Shown: positions 33,326 to 41,215 of the stretch, in pieces
Layout: every line of letters begins with the position of its first letter
Position numbering within the stretch: position 1 is the first letter of the stretch
Source of the DNA: Chthoniobacterales bacterium
Lineage (GTDB): Bacteria > Verrucomicrobiota > Verrucomicrobiia > Chthoniobacterales > JACTMZ01
Direction of reading: 5' to 3'
Length of the DNA: 64,000 nt
Assembly (NCBI GenBank): GCA_018402585.1
Contig: JAGYIO010000006.1
Span: forward strand, 1 to 64,000
The notes under the pieces: model-generated
Told to the model about the DNA's origin: nothing
What the model saw: the letters and a program-made list of their open reading frames with translations, nothing else
Database searches by the model: none
Position numbers and translations under genes: made by a program

Positions 33326-33790
33326 ATGAAGACGGTCGACTACCTTGGGTTTGCCTGGACCGCCGCACAATGTCTGGGTTTGGCCGCCGTGCTCGGGGCC
33401 GGGTGGCACTACGGTCGTCCTGATGGTGCCGCTTGGATTTCCATTGCGGGAGGGGTGATCATGACCCTCTCCCTCTTGCCGGCGATTCTCGGTCTGCGCG
33501 ATCTCGGCACCAACCTCAGCCCGTGGCCGCAACCGCACGCGACCAACGAATTGGTCACCCACGGCATCTACCGCCGCTTACGGCATCCGCTTTACCTCAG
33601 CCTCATCCTCCTCGCCGTCGGATGGGCCATCTGGCGGCAAAGCTGGCCCTCGCTCCTTGCCACGGCCATTTTGCTCTTCATCCTGCGTCGCAAGGCGGCC
33701 CATGAGGAACGGCTCCTCGGCCGGAGGCATGCCTATTATTCTGCCTACGCTCAAACCACGGGATGTTTTTGGCCCCGCTGGCGGGCCTGA
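33326..33790 (+). CDS. Isoprenylcysteine carboxyl methyltransferase-like membrane protein
   Basis: A 154-residue membrane protein with about four segments. The C-terminal signature LVTHGIYRRLRHPLYLSLIL followed by KAAHEERLLGRRHAYYSAYA is that of the ICMT/PEMT (isoprenylcysteine or phospholipid methyltransferase) superfamily, which binds SAM with RHP..YE-type residues. Small bacterial members act on unknown lipids or thiols. It begins 12 nt after tRNA-Arg. Confidence 0.8.
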   Translation: MKTVDYLGFAWTAAQCLGLAAVLGAGWHYGRPDGAAWISIAGGVIMTLSLLPAILGLRDLGTNLSPWPQPHATNELVTHGIYRRLRHPLYLSLILLAVGWAIWRQSWPSLLATAILLFILRRKAAHEERLLGRRHAYYSAYAQTTGCFWPRWRA

Positions 33791-33808
33791 GCCTGCCGGC
33801 GCCATCCC

Positions 33809-34774
33809 ATGCCACGCCCTCGCTTCTTTCAGATTTGGTTTTGTCTCGCCCTCATCAGTTGGGCTTTTCTGGTCACGCGCCTCGTCGATCTTTCCTTTCT
33901 CGCCGCCCATTGGTTTTACCCCGCCATCATGGTGCTGGGCGGTTTTGTGGCCGGCATCACTCCGGAGGGCGGCGGAGCCGTGGCCTTCCCCATGCTCAGC
34001 GTCTTCTTCGAGGTGGAACGTTCGATGGCTCGCGATTTCAGCCTCATGATCCAGAGCGTGGGCATGACCAGTGCCAGCATCTTTATCCTCACGCGCCCCG
34101 CGACCGACCTCCGCTCCTTCCGCCCGCTCCTCTGGTACGTGCCGGTGGCCTTCGCCGGCTTTGTCTTCGGCATGCAATTCCTGCAAAGCCTTCCCGCCTA
34201 CCTCCTCCAGGCTTTCTTCCTCAGCCTGATCACCACCTTCACCGTTGCTTACCTCTTCAGCGACCACCGCGGGAGCGAGACGTCGCTTCCCGTGACCGTG
34301 GGACGCCTGGCCACCGTCGCCGTGCTTTTGGCCGGCGGGATGTGCGCCAGTCTCTTCGGCACGGGCGCTGACATCCTGCTCTACACCCTGCTTGTCACGC
34401 GTTTCCGCCTGCAGGAAAAAAATGCCACCCAGACGAGCATCATTCTCATGGCGGCGATCAGCATTCTTGGTTTCGCCTACCGCGGGATGGCCGACGCATC
34501 ACTCACCACGTACCAATTCCAAACTTGGCTTACCGCATTTCCTGTTGTGCTCGTCATGGCCCCCCTCGGTGCTCTCCTTCTCTACAAAATCCCCCTCGAG
34601 TGGTTGCTGCGCAGCCTAGTCGTGCTCAACATCGGACAACTCGTCTACTTCAACCTGCAGAATCCGTCCTGGGAGAAAATAGCCGCCAGCACCATTTTTT
34701 CGGTCGTTCTGATGGCCGCCTTCGCCGTGACGCTCGACCGTCTGGCGCTGGCGCGCGACAAGAGGGCGGCTTAG
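33809..34774 (+). CDS. TauE/SafE-family sulfite/sulfonate exporter-like permease
   Basis: A 321-residue inner-membrane protein with about 8 segments. GGFVAGITPEGGGAVAFPML in the first repeat and LLAGGMCASLFGTGADILLY in the second are the paired G-rich motifs of the TauE/SafE (DUF81) family. Members move sulfite, sulfonates or other organic anions. It follows the methyltransferase-like gene by 18 nt and is convergent with the lipoprotein gene, overlapping it by 4 nt. Confidence 0.82.
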   Translation: MPRPRFFQIWFCLALISWAFLVTRLVDLSFLAAHWFYPAIMVLGGFVAGITPEGGGAVAFPMLSVFFEVERSMARDFSLMIQSVGMTSASIFILTRPATDLRSFRPLLWYVPVAFAGFVFGMQFLQSLPAYLLQAFFLSLITTFTVAYLFSDHRGSETSLPVTVGRLATVAVLLAGGMCASLFGTGADILLYTLLVTRFRLQEKNATQTSIILMAAISILGFAYRGMADASLTTYQFQTWLTAFPVVLVMAPLGALLLYKIPLEWLLRSLVVLNIGQLVYFNLQNPSWEKIAASTIFSVVLMAAFAVTLDRLALARDKRAA

Positions 34775-35184
34775 TTGGACGAGGCGCGGCGGAAAAGAAA
34801 CGGCTCGCTCTGCCCCTTGATCAAGCGCACCGGAATCCCGCGCGAATAAAGCCCCTCCAGCACCGGGCCTTTGTGCAAGGCTTCAACGGAATAATAATAC
34901 CAGTCGTCGGCTTTGAGCGCCAAGAACACGCGCGAACCATTCATCACACCGTCCACTTCGTAATTGCCAAGTGTGCCGGTGATCTTGTTCCCGCGCTGCA
35001 CCAGACGGGCATCACCCCAAGCCTCCCGCGTCCCATCACGCCAAGCTCCACTCACGTCGCCCCGCGCGGTCCCGGCTTTTCCGGACAACCAAGATTGGGC
35101 CGCGGTGCGATTGGCCTCGAAACGTTGCGGGCTGTTGCAAGCGGTGAGAAGAACTGCGGCCAGAAAAAACGGGAGGAACTTCAT
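34771..35184 (-). CDS. Predicted lipoprotein of unknown function
   Basis: A 137-residue protein with signal MKFLPFFLAAVLLTACNSPQ, whose LLTAC lipobox predicts lipidation. The mature part contains GDVSGAWRDGTREAWGDARL, then GNKITGTLGNYEVDGVMNGS and YYYSVEALHKGPVLEGLYSR. This looks like a small beta-barrel ligand or lipocalin-like fold, but no family is recognised. It lies 10 nt downstream of the methyltransferase gene. Confidence 0.7.
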   Translation of the reverse strand: MKFLPFFLAAVLLTACNSPQRFEANRTAAQSWLSGKAGTARGDVSGAWRDGTREAWGDARLVQRGNKITGTLGNYEVDGVMNGSRVFLALKADDWYYYSVEALHKGPVLEGLYSRGIPVRLIKGQSEPFLFRRASSN

Positions 35185-35194
35185 TGCGCTGTGC

Positions 35195-35884
35195 CTAGTC
35201 CGTCGACCACGTCCTCGCAAGCGGCAAATCTCTTGGTGCAGTGACTTCCAACCAGTAACTGCTGAAGGGTGTCTTCCCCCACAGCGGTCGCACCTCCACC
35301 CGGCAGCCTGCCGCGGCGAAGACTCCGTGCAAGTCCTCCAGTCGCGGAAAGTTGATCTTGCCACCGCGGATCCAACCGCTGGCGCGGGTCCACCATTCCT
35401 CGGCCCGGGTCACGGCACTGCGCCAACCGCAACCACGCACCCCGGTGCGAATCAACACCGTGGCTCCACGGCGGGCCGCGTCGATCAGACGCTCCATGAG
35501 CAAAGCCTGACCGGCCGCATCAAGGTAGTGAATCACATCGAAAGCGCAGACAGTCCTCGCGCCCTCCAGCGAAAAGTTCGTCATATCCGCCACCCGGAGT
35601 TGGAAGTCCTCGCAACCAAGCTGCCTGGCCGCCCGCTGCCCCGCCTCGATCTTCCAGCGCCCCAAATCGCAGCCACGGTAGACCGCATCAACCTCCAACT
35701 GCCGCAGCCATAAGCCAAACAAACCAAGTCCGCAACCAAGGTCCACCACCGGCCCGCCGGTTCTGGCCACCACCGCCCGCCCCGCTTCGAAAACCGGATC
35801 ACTCCCCAACTTTCCCCGCACATAACCGCGCAGCCAACGACTTCCCCCCAGCGCATCGGCAATGGTCTCGGCCACCGCGCTCAT
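35195..35884 (-). CDS. SAM-dependent methyltransferase of the pigment-like cluster
   Basis: About 229 residues, starting MSAVAETIADALGGSRWLRG. The class I SAM fold is shown by VVDLGCGLGLFGLWLRQL (motif I), RGCDLGRWKIEAG (motif II), VCAFDVIHYLD and a late GKTPFSSYW. Methyltransferases of this type occur in aryl-polyene clusters, where they methylate the aromatic head group. The start overlaps the stop of the FAD-dependent oxidoreductase by ATGA. A start three codons earlier is possible. Confidence 0.8.
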   Translation of the reverse strand: MSAVAETIADALGGSRWLRGYVRGKLGSDPVFEAGRAVVARTGGPVVDLGCGLGLFGLWLRQLEVDAVYRGCDLGRWKIEAGQRAARQLGCEDFQLRVADMTNFSLEGARTVCAFDVIHYLDAAGQALLMERLIDAARRGATVLIRTGVRGCGWRSAVTRAEEWWTRASGWIRGGKINFPRLEDLHGVFAAAGCRVEVRPLWGKTPFSSYWLEVTAPRDLPLARTWSTD

Positions 35885-37140
35885 CGGGCACAAGCCTCCC
35901 GGATCGCCACGGCATCAACATCCGCCCCGCGCGACAAGCAAGCCGCCGCCTGACCGGCCGCCTGGCCCGTCGCCATGCTTGTGCCGATGACCCGCAGCGC
36001 TGCCTGGGCCTCGTGCGTGGCAGAGAGACATCTTCCGGCCAGGAAAACATTGTCCGCATCTTGCGAACGCAAGGCCCGCAGAGGCACACCGCACGCCGCG
36101 CCATTGTCCGGATAAACCAAACGCATGGCCGCCCCCGCCTCGTGCCACTCGAGGGGCCAAAACGAAAAACAAACCGTATCTTCCGGCACCGCACCGGACA
36201 GCACCTCATTCGCGGTGATAACATGCCGCCCCATCACCCTCCGGCTCTCGCGGATTCCGATGCGCTCCGGCCAACTGCACCCCTCTGCCTTCTCAAAACC
36301 CGCGGCCTCCCGACGCAAGAAATCGGTCAGCATCTCGGCCGACTCCCGCGCCTCCGCGGTCAATCGCCGCACCTGCACCTCATCGCAAGGATCGTAGTCC
36401 CCACCCCCCGCCGCCAAATCGAGCGTGACCCGCACCATGCCATCACGACAAGTCGGCCGCACCGCCGCCCCGAGCGCCCCGGCGCCGAGACGCCCGTCCC
36501 GCACCGCGGCCACGAGCAAGGCGGACCAAGCCAACCGCGCCGCCGGCGCCAAGGCCGCGCTGGCCACCGGCCGGAGACCGAAAATGTAAGCCGGGCGCTG
36601 AAGTTCCAGCCGGGGAACAGACTCGGCAGAAAGGCTCACCGCCGCAGCCAGATTGCCATCGCCGGTGGCCTCCACGAAGGTCGCGGCTTCCATCGTGACC
36701 CGTCCGGCCGGCGTGGCGAGGTGCAGGGATTTCACCCTCCTCCCCTCCACTTCGCCCCCGGTCACCCGCGCATTTCTCATCACTTCAATGGTCTTGGCTT
36801 CCGTCACCCAGTCCTCGCACAGGCGGGCAAAAGCTTCCGGTTCTTGGAGCAAGACATCGAGCCGGCCGAAACGTTGCGGACCGCAGGCCCCACCGGACGC
36901 GACAAGCCGCCGGGCAAATTCCATGGCCAGGCCCGTTTGCAGCGGCTCGGCCCCGGGGCCCGCCGCGCTGCGATAAAGTCCGCAGATACTGTGCACTTTC
37001 GCCGCCCGCACATTCCCGCCCAGACCCGCTTCGCGCTCGACGAGCAAGACCCTCGCCCCAGACCGTGAGGCCGAGACAGCCGCCGCCACCCCGGCCGGAC
37101 CGCCCCCCGCCACGACCACATCGAAAGAGCGCGTCTTCAC
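35881..37140 (-). CDS. FAD-dependent oxidoreductase (FAD_oxidored type)
   Basis: About 419 residues if read from the GTG at 37140. It starts KTRSFDVVVAGGGPAGVAAA, a dinucleotide-binding motif; LGGNVRAAKVHSICGLY and VEATGDGNLAAAV follow, and near the end DNVFLAGRCLSATHEAQAAL and VIGTSMATGQAAGQAA. This is the FAD_oxidored family, whose activities include dehydrogenation and dearomatising reactions. A start at 37239 would overlap the divergent acyltransferase gene, so the GTG is preferred. It is coupled to the methyltransferase gene by ATGA. The position suggests oxidation or tailoring of the polyene or its starter. Confidence 0.75.
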   Translation of the reverse strand: MKTRSFDVVVAGGGPAGVAAAVSASRSGARVLLVEREAGLGGNVRAAKVHSICGLYRSAAGPGAEPLQTGLAMEFARRLVASGGACGPQRFGRLDVLLQEPEAFARLCEDWVTEAKTIEVMRNARVTGGEVEGRRVKSLHLATPAGRVTMEAATFVEATGDGNLAAAVSLSAESVPRLELQRPAYIFGLRPVASAALAPAARLAWSALLVAAVRDGRLGAGALGAAVRPTCRDGMVRVTLDLAAGGGDYDPCDEVQVRRLTAEARESAEMLTDFLRREAAGFEKAEGCSWPERIGIRESRRVMGRHVITANEVLSGAVPEDTVCFSFWPLEWHEAGAAMRLVYPDNGAACGVPLRALRSQDADNVFLAGRCLSATHEAQAALRVIGTSMATGQAAGQAAACLSRGADVDAVAIREACAR

Positions 37141-37219
37141 AGCATCCGCCTCCGGCCGAAGATGATCACAGTCATGGTAAAAATCGCTTGGTCCACTTAG
37201 CCTCCCGGCAGCACGCATC

Positions 37220-38026
37220 ATGCGAACGTCGCCCTCCACGATCCAGTTGGAAAATCCGGAACTGGCGCCCGCGCCGGGGCCGGTCCGCCATCACGTGCCC
37301 TATGGGCGGCAGGCCGCCGCCCACCTCTACTTCATCGCCGCAGGTCTGCAACTCACTCTCCGTGCCGCACGGCGCGGGCGCCGCACGGCTTCCGGCGAGC
37401 GGTTGCACCTCCATCGGCGTTTTGCCCGCTATATCGCGCTCCTCGAGCGCTGGGGCATTATCCAAGTGGAATTCTCGGGATTCGAACAAGCCGCAGCATG
37501 GAAAGGCTCCGTCATCGCGCCGAATCATCCATCCATCCTCGACGCCATCATCCTCTGTTCCCGCCTCCCTGGTCTCGACTGCGTGATGAACTCCCGCCTG
37601 CTCCGCGATCCCGTCATGTCGGGCACCGCCCACCTCTGCGGCTTCATCCGCAACGACACCCCGCTTTCCATGGTCCGGGATACCCGCGATCGCCTTCTGG
37701 CCGGACACAATGTCCTCATCTTCCCCGAAGGCACGCGCACCAAGGGATGCCCCGTCGGCTCCTTCCGCCACGGATTCGCCCTGGCCGCGGCTCGCGCCGG
37801 CGCGCCGGTGCGCACCATCCTGATCGAATGCGACTCCGATTATTTCGGACGCAATTTCAACTTCTTCCGTCCCGCCCCGTGCCCCATCCGCTACCGCCTG
37901 ACCGCGTCGCAGGTTTTTTTACCGCAGATTGACGAAGATGCCCGGGCAACATCCGCGGAAATCGAAGAATTCTTCCACGCCTCTTTGCTGCGCGACGAAA
38001 ACGGCGTGCGGCGTCGCGCCTCATGA
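37220..38026 (+). CDS. 1-acyl-glycerol-3-phosphate acyltransferase-like (LPLAT/PlsC)
   Basis: A 268-residue acyltransferase. The catalytic HX4D box is APNHPSILDAIIL and the second box is IFPEGTRTKG. An N-terminal segment, LYFIAAGLQLTLRAARRGRR, may be membrane-associated. Such proteins in aryl-polyene clusters move an acyl or polyene chain to a glycerol-phosphate or sugar carrier. It overlaps the GT2 gene by 4 nt (ATGA) and starts the plus-strand operon. Confidence 0.85.
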   Translation: MRTSPSTIQLENPELAPAPGPVRHHVPYGRQAAAHLYFIAAGLQLTLRAARRGRRTASGERLHLHRRFARYIALLERWGIIQVEFSGFEQAAAWKGSVIAPNHPSILDAIILCSRLPGLDCVMNSRLLRDPVMSGTAHLCGFIRNDTPLSMVRDTRDRLLAGHNVLIFPEGTRTKGCPVGSFRHGFALAAARAGAPVRTILIECDSDYFGRNFNFFRPAPCPIRYRLTASQVFLPQIDEDARATSAEIEEFFHASLLRDENGVRRRAS

Positions 38027-38793
38027 TGCCTGATCCGCACCGCGGGGTCATCATCCCCAGCTACAACTCCGGACCGCTGCTCGAAAGCACGGTGCGCGCG
38101 GTGCTCGAGACTTGGCGCCCGGTCGTGGTGGTGGTGGACGGCTCGACGGATGGCAGCGAGCAAAGGATTCGCGACCTGGCCGCGCGGCAAAAGGACCTTC
38201 ATGTCATCTCCCAACCGGTGAACAGGGGCAAAGGCGCCGCCGTCTTGACCGGCTTGGAATTCGCACAGTCGGAAGGCTGGACCCACGCCGCCGTCTTTGA
38301 TGCCGATGGACAACATGAAACCTCCGACCTGCCCGGTTTCATGGCGGCATCCCGCCTGCACCCTCAGGCCATGATTCTCGGACGCCCCGTGTTCGGTCCC
38401 GACGCTCCAACCGTGCGGGTGGTCGGCCGCCGCGCCGGCAATTGGTTCGCCAACCTCGAGACCTGGTGGGGCGGCATCAATGACTCCCTCTTCGGCCTGC
38501 GCGTTTATCCCGTTGGTCCGGCTCTGGAAACTTTGCGTTCGATCCGGGGCGGACGACGGTTTGATTTCGACACCCAACTCGCCGTGCGACTTTATTGGCG
38601 CGGCGTGCCGCCGATGAACCTGCCCACCCGCGTGCATTATCATGCCGCCAACCTCGGCGGGATCAGCCACTTTGACTACCTGCGCGACAACCTCCTCCTC
38701 GCCCGCGCGCATGCCGGACTCCTTCTCCAGTCGTTTTTCCTCGCCCCGCGGCTGGCCCGCTACCGCCAGCGCCGCCCACTCGTCGCCCCATGA
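38023..38793 (+). CDS. Family 2 glycosyltransferase
   Basis: A 256-residue GT-A enzyme, starting MMPDPHRGVIIPSYNSGPLL. VVVVVDGSTDGSEQRI, NRGKGAAVLTGLEFAQSEGW and the DxD-like FDADGQHE are present. The C-terminal region has a hydrophobic pair DNLLLARAHAGLLLQSFFLA. It resembles DPM1/dolichol-phosphate sugar synthases and the GT2 genes of aryl-polyene clusters. It overlaps both neighbours by 4 nt, so it is translated in one coupled block. Confidence 0.85.
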   Translation: MMPDPHRGVIIPSYNSGPLLESTVRAVLETWRPVVVVVDGSTDGSEQRIRDLAARQKDLHVISQPVNRGKGAAVLTGLEFAQSEGWTHAAVFDADGQHETSDLPGFMAASRLHPQAMILGRPVFGPDAPTVRVVGRRAGNWFANLETWWGGINDSLFGLRVYPVGPALETLRSIRGGRRFDFDTQLAVRLYWRGVPPMNLPTRVHYHAANLGGISHFDYLRDNLLLARAHAGLLLQSFFLAPRLARYRQRRPLVAP

Positions 38794-39563
38794 AGGCGGA
38801 ACTCCGGCGTCGCCTCGGCTTCACCCTTTCCGGCCTTTGCGCCGCAAGTGCGGCTGTTCACGCACTCCGCGGGAATCCGGCCCGTGCCCATCACTGGGGC
38901 ATGCTCGCCACCGCAACTTTACTTGGCCCGACCCTCATTCCGAACTGTCCTTGGAATGGACCCGTCCTCCGGCATTGGCGCACCGGCGAGCGTGAAGTCT
39001 GGCTGACCATCGATGACGGACCCGATCCGCAGGACACCCCGGAAATTCTCGACGTGCTCGCCCGGCATGACGCCCGCGCCAGCTTCTTCGCCATCGGCCA
39101 TAAAGTGTGGCGCTACCCCGCAGCGGCCCGCGCGGTGGTTGCGGCCGGTCACGAGCTGCACAACCACACATGGTCGCATCCCGCCGGTTCATTCTGGGCC
39201 GCCTCGCCTTCTTGCGTCCGCCACGAGATCAGCGCCGCAAGCAACGCCATCCGCCAAGTCACCGCGCAGGATCCGCGCTTTTTCCGCGCCCCGGCCGGAT
39301 TGGCCAATCCATTCGTCCATGCCGCGGCGGCGAAAGCCGGCCTCCGCCTTGTTGGATGGTCCACACGTGGCTTCGATGGCGTGCCGCACGAACCGGATGT
39401 CGTGGTGGACCGCATTGTCCGACGCCTCCACGCCGGAGCGATCATCCTTCTCCATGAGGGTCCCGTTTCCGGACTCCGGCCCGGCACCCGCGCCCGCACC
39501 CTTGAACGCCTGCTTGGCAAATTATCCGCCCTGGGCTACCGCACCGCCCGCCCGCCCGCCTGA
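38790..39563 (+). CDS. Polysaccharide deacetylase-like (NodB/CE4) protein
   Basis: A 257-residue protein with an N-terminal hydrophobic/basic part and a CE4 domain: WLTIDDGPDPQDTPEILDVL, then GHELHNHTWSHP with the metal His pair, FFRAPAGLANPF and GAIILLHEGPV. The Asp-Asp, His-x3-His and catalytic residues are kept. A role in trimming N-acetyl or O-acetyl groups from the carrier sugar or cell wall is inferred from the neighbouring GT2 and acyltransferase genes. Confidence 0.82.
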   Translation: MKAELRRRLGFTLSGLCAASAAVHALRGNPARAHHWGMLATATLLGPTLIPNCPWNGPVLRHWRTGEREVWLTIDDGPDPQDTPEILDVLARHDARASFFAIGHKVWRYPAAARAVVAAGHELHNHTWSHPAGSFWAASPSCVRHEISAASNAIRQVTAQDPRFFRAPAGLANPFVHAAAAKAGLRLVGWSTRGFDGVPHEPDVVVDRIVRRLHAGAIILLHEGPVSGLRPGTRARTLERLLGKLSALGYRTARPPA

Positions 39564-39614
39564 CCAGCACGGCCTTTACTTGACCGCTGAAATTCCTAAA
39601 TTGGGAATCTCGCG

Positions 39615-39884
39615 ATGGCTGAAGTAACGATTGACCTTCTCAAAGAACTGCTGGTGGAAAACTGCATGGTTAAAGTCGACCCGGAGACCATCCAAGCGGA
39701 CACTCCGCTTTTCGGGCCGGAAAGCATCGGGCTCGACTCACTCGACGCCCTGCAAATGGCCATCGCGGTGGAAAAACAATACGGGCTCGCCATCGGCGAC
39801 CCCGCCACAGCCCGCGACGCCCTGCAGAGCCTCGGCGTCCTCCACGGCTGGATCACCCATCGGCTCGCCGCGCAGGCCTCATGA
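39615..39884 (+). CDS. Acyl carrier protein 1
   Basis: An 89-residue ACP: EVTIDLLKELLVENCMVKVD, then the phosphopantetheine site GLDSLDALQMAIAVE. It carries the growing chain as a thioester. It begins the core biosynthesis block and overlaps the flavoprotein gene by ATGA. The pathway uses two ACPs; the other is at 53342-53599. Confidence 0.9.
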   Translation: MAEVTIDLLKELLVENCMVKVDPETIQADTPLFGPESIGLDSLDALQMAIAVEKQYGLAIGDPATARDALQSLGVLHGWITHRLAAQAS

Positions 39885-41149
39885 CTCCGTACCCTCAGTC
39901 CTGCGATGTCGCCATCATCGGCGGTGGCCCGGCCGGTAGCGCCGCCGGCACACGACTCTCGCGCGCCGGGCTCCGTGTCACCATTCTCGAAAAGGAAAAA
40001 TTTCCCCGCTTCTGCGTGGGCGAATCCCTTCTGCCGCACGGCAACGACCTGCTCAAGGAAATCGGTGTCTGGGACAAACTCGAACAAGCCGGCTTTCTCC
40101 GCAAATACGGCGCGGAATTCAGCACGCCCGACGGCGAACGGCAAAACCGCCTCTGGTTCGGCGAGAACCTCGCCCCGCAGCACGAATACACCTACCAAGT
40201 GGAACGCGCCCCTTTCGACCAACTCCTTCTCGAGCACGCGCGTGAAAACGGTTGCACCGTGCATGAGGAAACGCGCGTCACGGCGCTGCATGATGCGCCC
40301 GGCGCACCGATCACTCTCCACGCCGAAGGACCGTCGGGACGGACCGAGCTGACCGCCCGTTGGGTCGTCGATGCCAGCGGGCGCTGTGCCTTCGCCGGTT
40401 CCCGGGCCGGACTGCGCCGTCGCGGCACGCAAAAAGTCCGCCGCGTCGCCATCTACGCACATTTTGAAGGCGCCACCCGCCACGAGGGCAAAGCCGAAGG
40501 TCATATCACCATCATCCGCACCGCCGGCGGATGGTTCTGGCTCATTCCTCTGGCCGGCGACCGGATGTCCGTCGGCCTCGTTCTCCCCGCCGGAGAAGTC
40601 AAAGGGGAAGGCGATTATAATGACCTCTTCGCTGCCGCCGTGGCCGCCGCACCCGCTGTCGCCCAACGTCTGGACTCCGCCCGACGCATCACTCCGCTGC
40701 GCGCCACCGGCGACTACAGCTGGAAGTTTTCTTCCTTCGCCACGCGGCGCGTCTTGCTCACCGGTGACGCCGCCGGTTTCGTTGATCCCATCTTTTCCTC
40801 CGGAGTCATGCTCGCCCTGCAATCCGGTCTCCGCGCGGCCGACCTCCTGGTCAAAGCCGACCGTTGTGGGCGCTCCCTGCGGCCCTGGGAGCGGTGGGCT
40901 TATACCCGGAGTGTCACCGGATGGATGAACCGCTATGCCCGGCTCATTCGCTCCTTCTACGACCGGGCGGGTTTCGAAGTTTTCATGAGCCCGCAACCCG
41001 TCCTGCAACTGCCCCGCAGCGTGGCGCGCCTGGTGGGTGGGCAGACCGATCCCGGCCCGGCCGACCGTCTCCGCCTCCGTCTCTTCGACACCGTCTGCCG
41101 CCTGCAACGCCGCCTCAACATCGCCCCGCCTATCCCTTCCTTGCGCTGA
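39881..41149 (+). CDS. Flavin-dependent halogenase-like oxidoreductase (WxWxIP)
   Basis: A 422-residue flavoprotein. The FAD site is VAIIGGGPAGSAAGTRLSRA, followed by EKEKFPRFCVGESLLPHGN. GGWFWLIPLAGDRMSVG contains WxWxIP, the motif that sets flavin-dependent halogenases apart from monooxygenases. The second FAD motif is RVLLTGDAAGFVDPIFSSGV. Xanthomonadin-type pigments are halogenated aryl polyenes, so ring halogenation is a reasonable inference. The catalytic Lys typical of tryptophan halogenases was not confirmed. It is coupled to ACP 1. Confidence 0.78.
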   Translation: MTPYPQSCDVAIIGGGPAGSAAGTRLSRAGLRVTILEKEKFPRFCVGESLLPHGNDLLKEIGVWDKLEQAGFLRKYGAEFSTPDGERQNRLWFGENLAPQHEYTYQVERAPFDQLLLEHARENGCTVHEETRVTALHDAPGAPITLHAEGPSGRTELTARWVVDASGRCAFAGSRAGLRRRGTQKVRRVAIYAHFEGATRHEGKAEGHITIIRTAGGWFWLIPLAGDRMSVGLVLPAGEVKGEGDYNDLFAAAVAAAPAVAQRLDSARRITPLRATGDYSWKFSSFATRRVLLTGDAAGFVDPIFSSGVMLALQSGLRAADLLVKADRCGRSLRPWERWAYTRSVTGWMNRYARLIRSFYDRAGFEVFMSPQPVLQLPRSVARLVGGQTDPGPADRLRLRLFDTVCRLQRRLNIAPPIPSLR

Positions 41150-41215
41150 CCGGGCCTTCGGCGCCGCCACTCACGCCAGTTTCCAAGTCCAGTCTCCCGT
41201 CTCCCGACCCGCTCC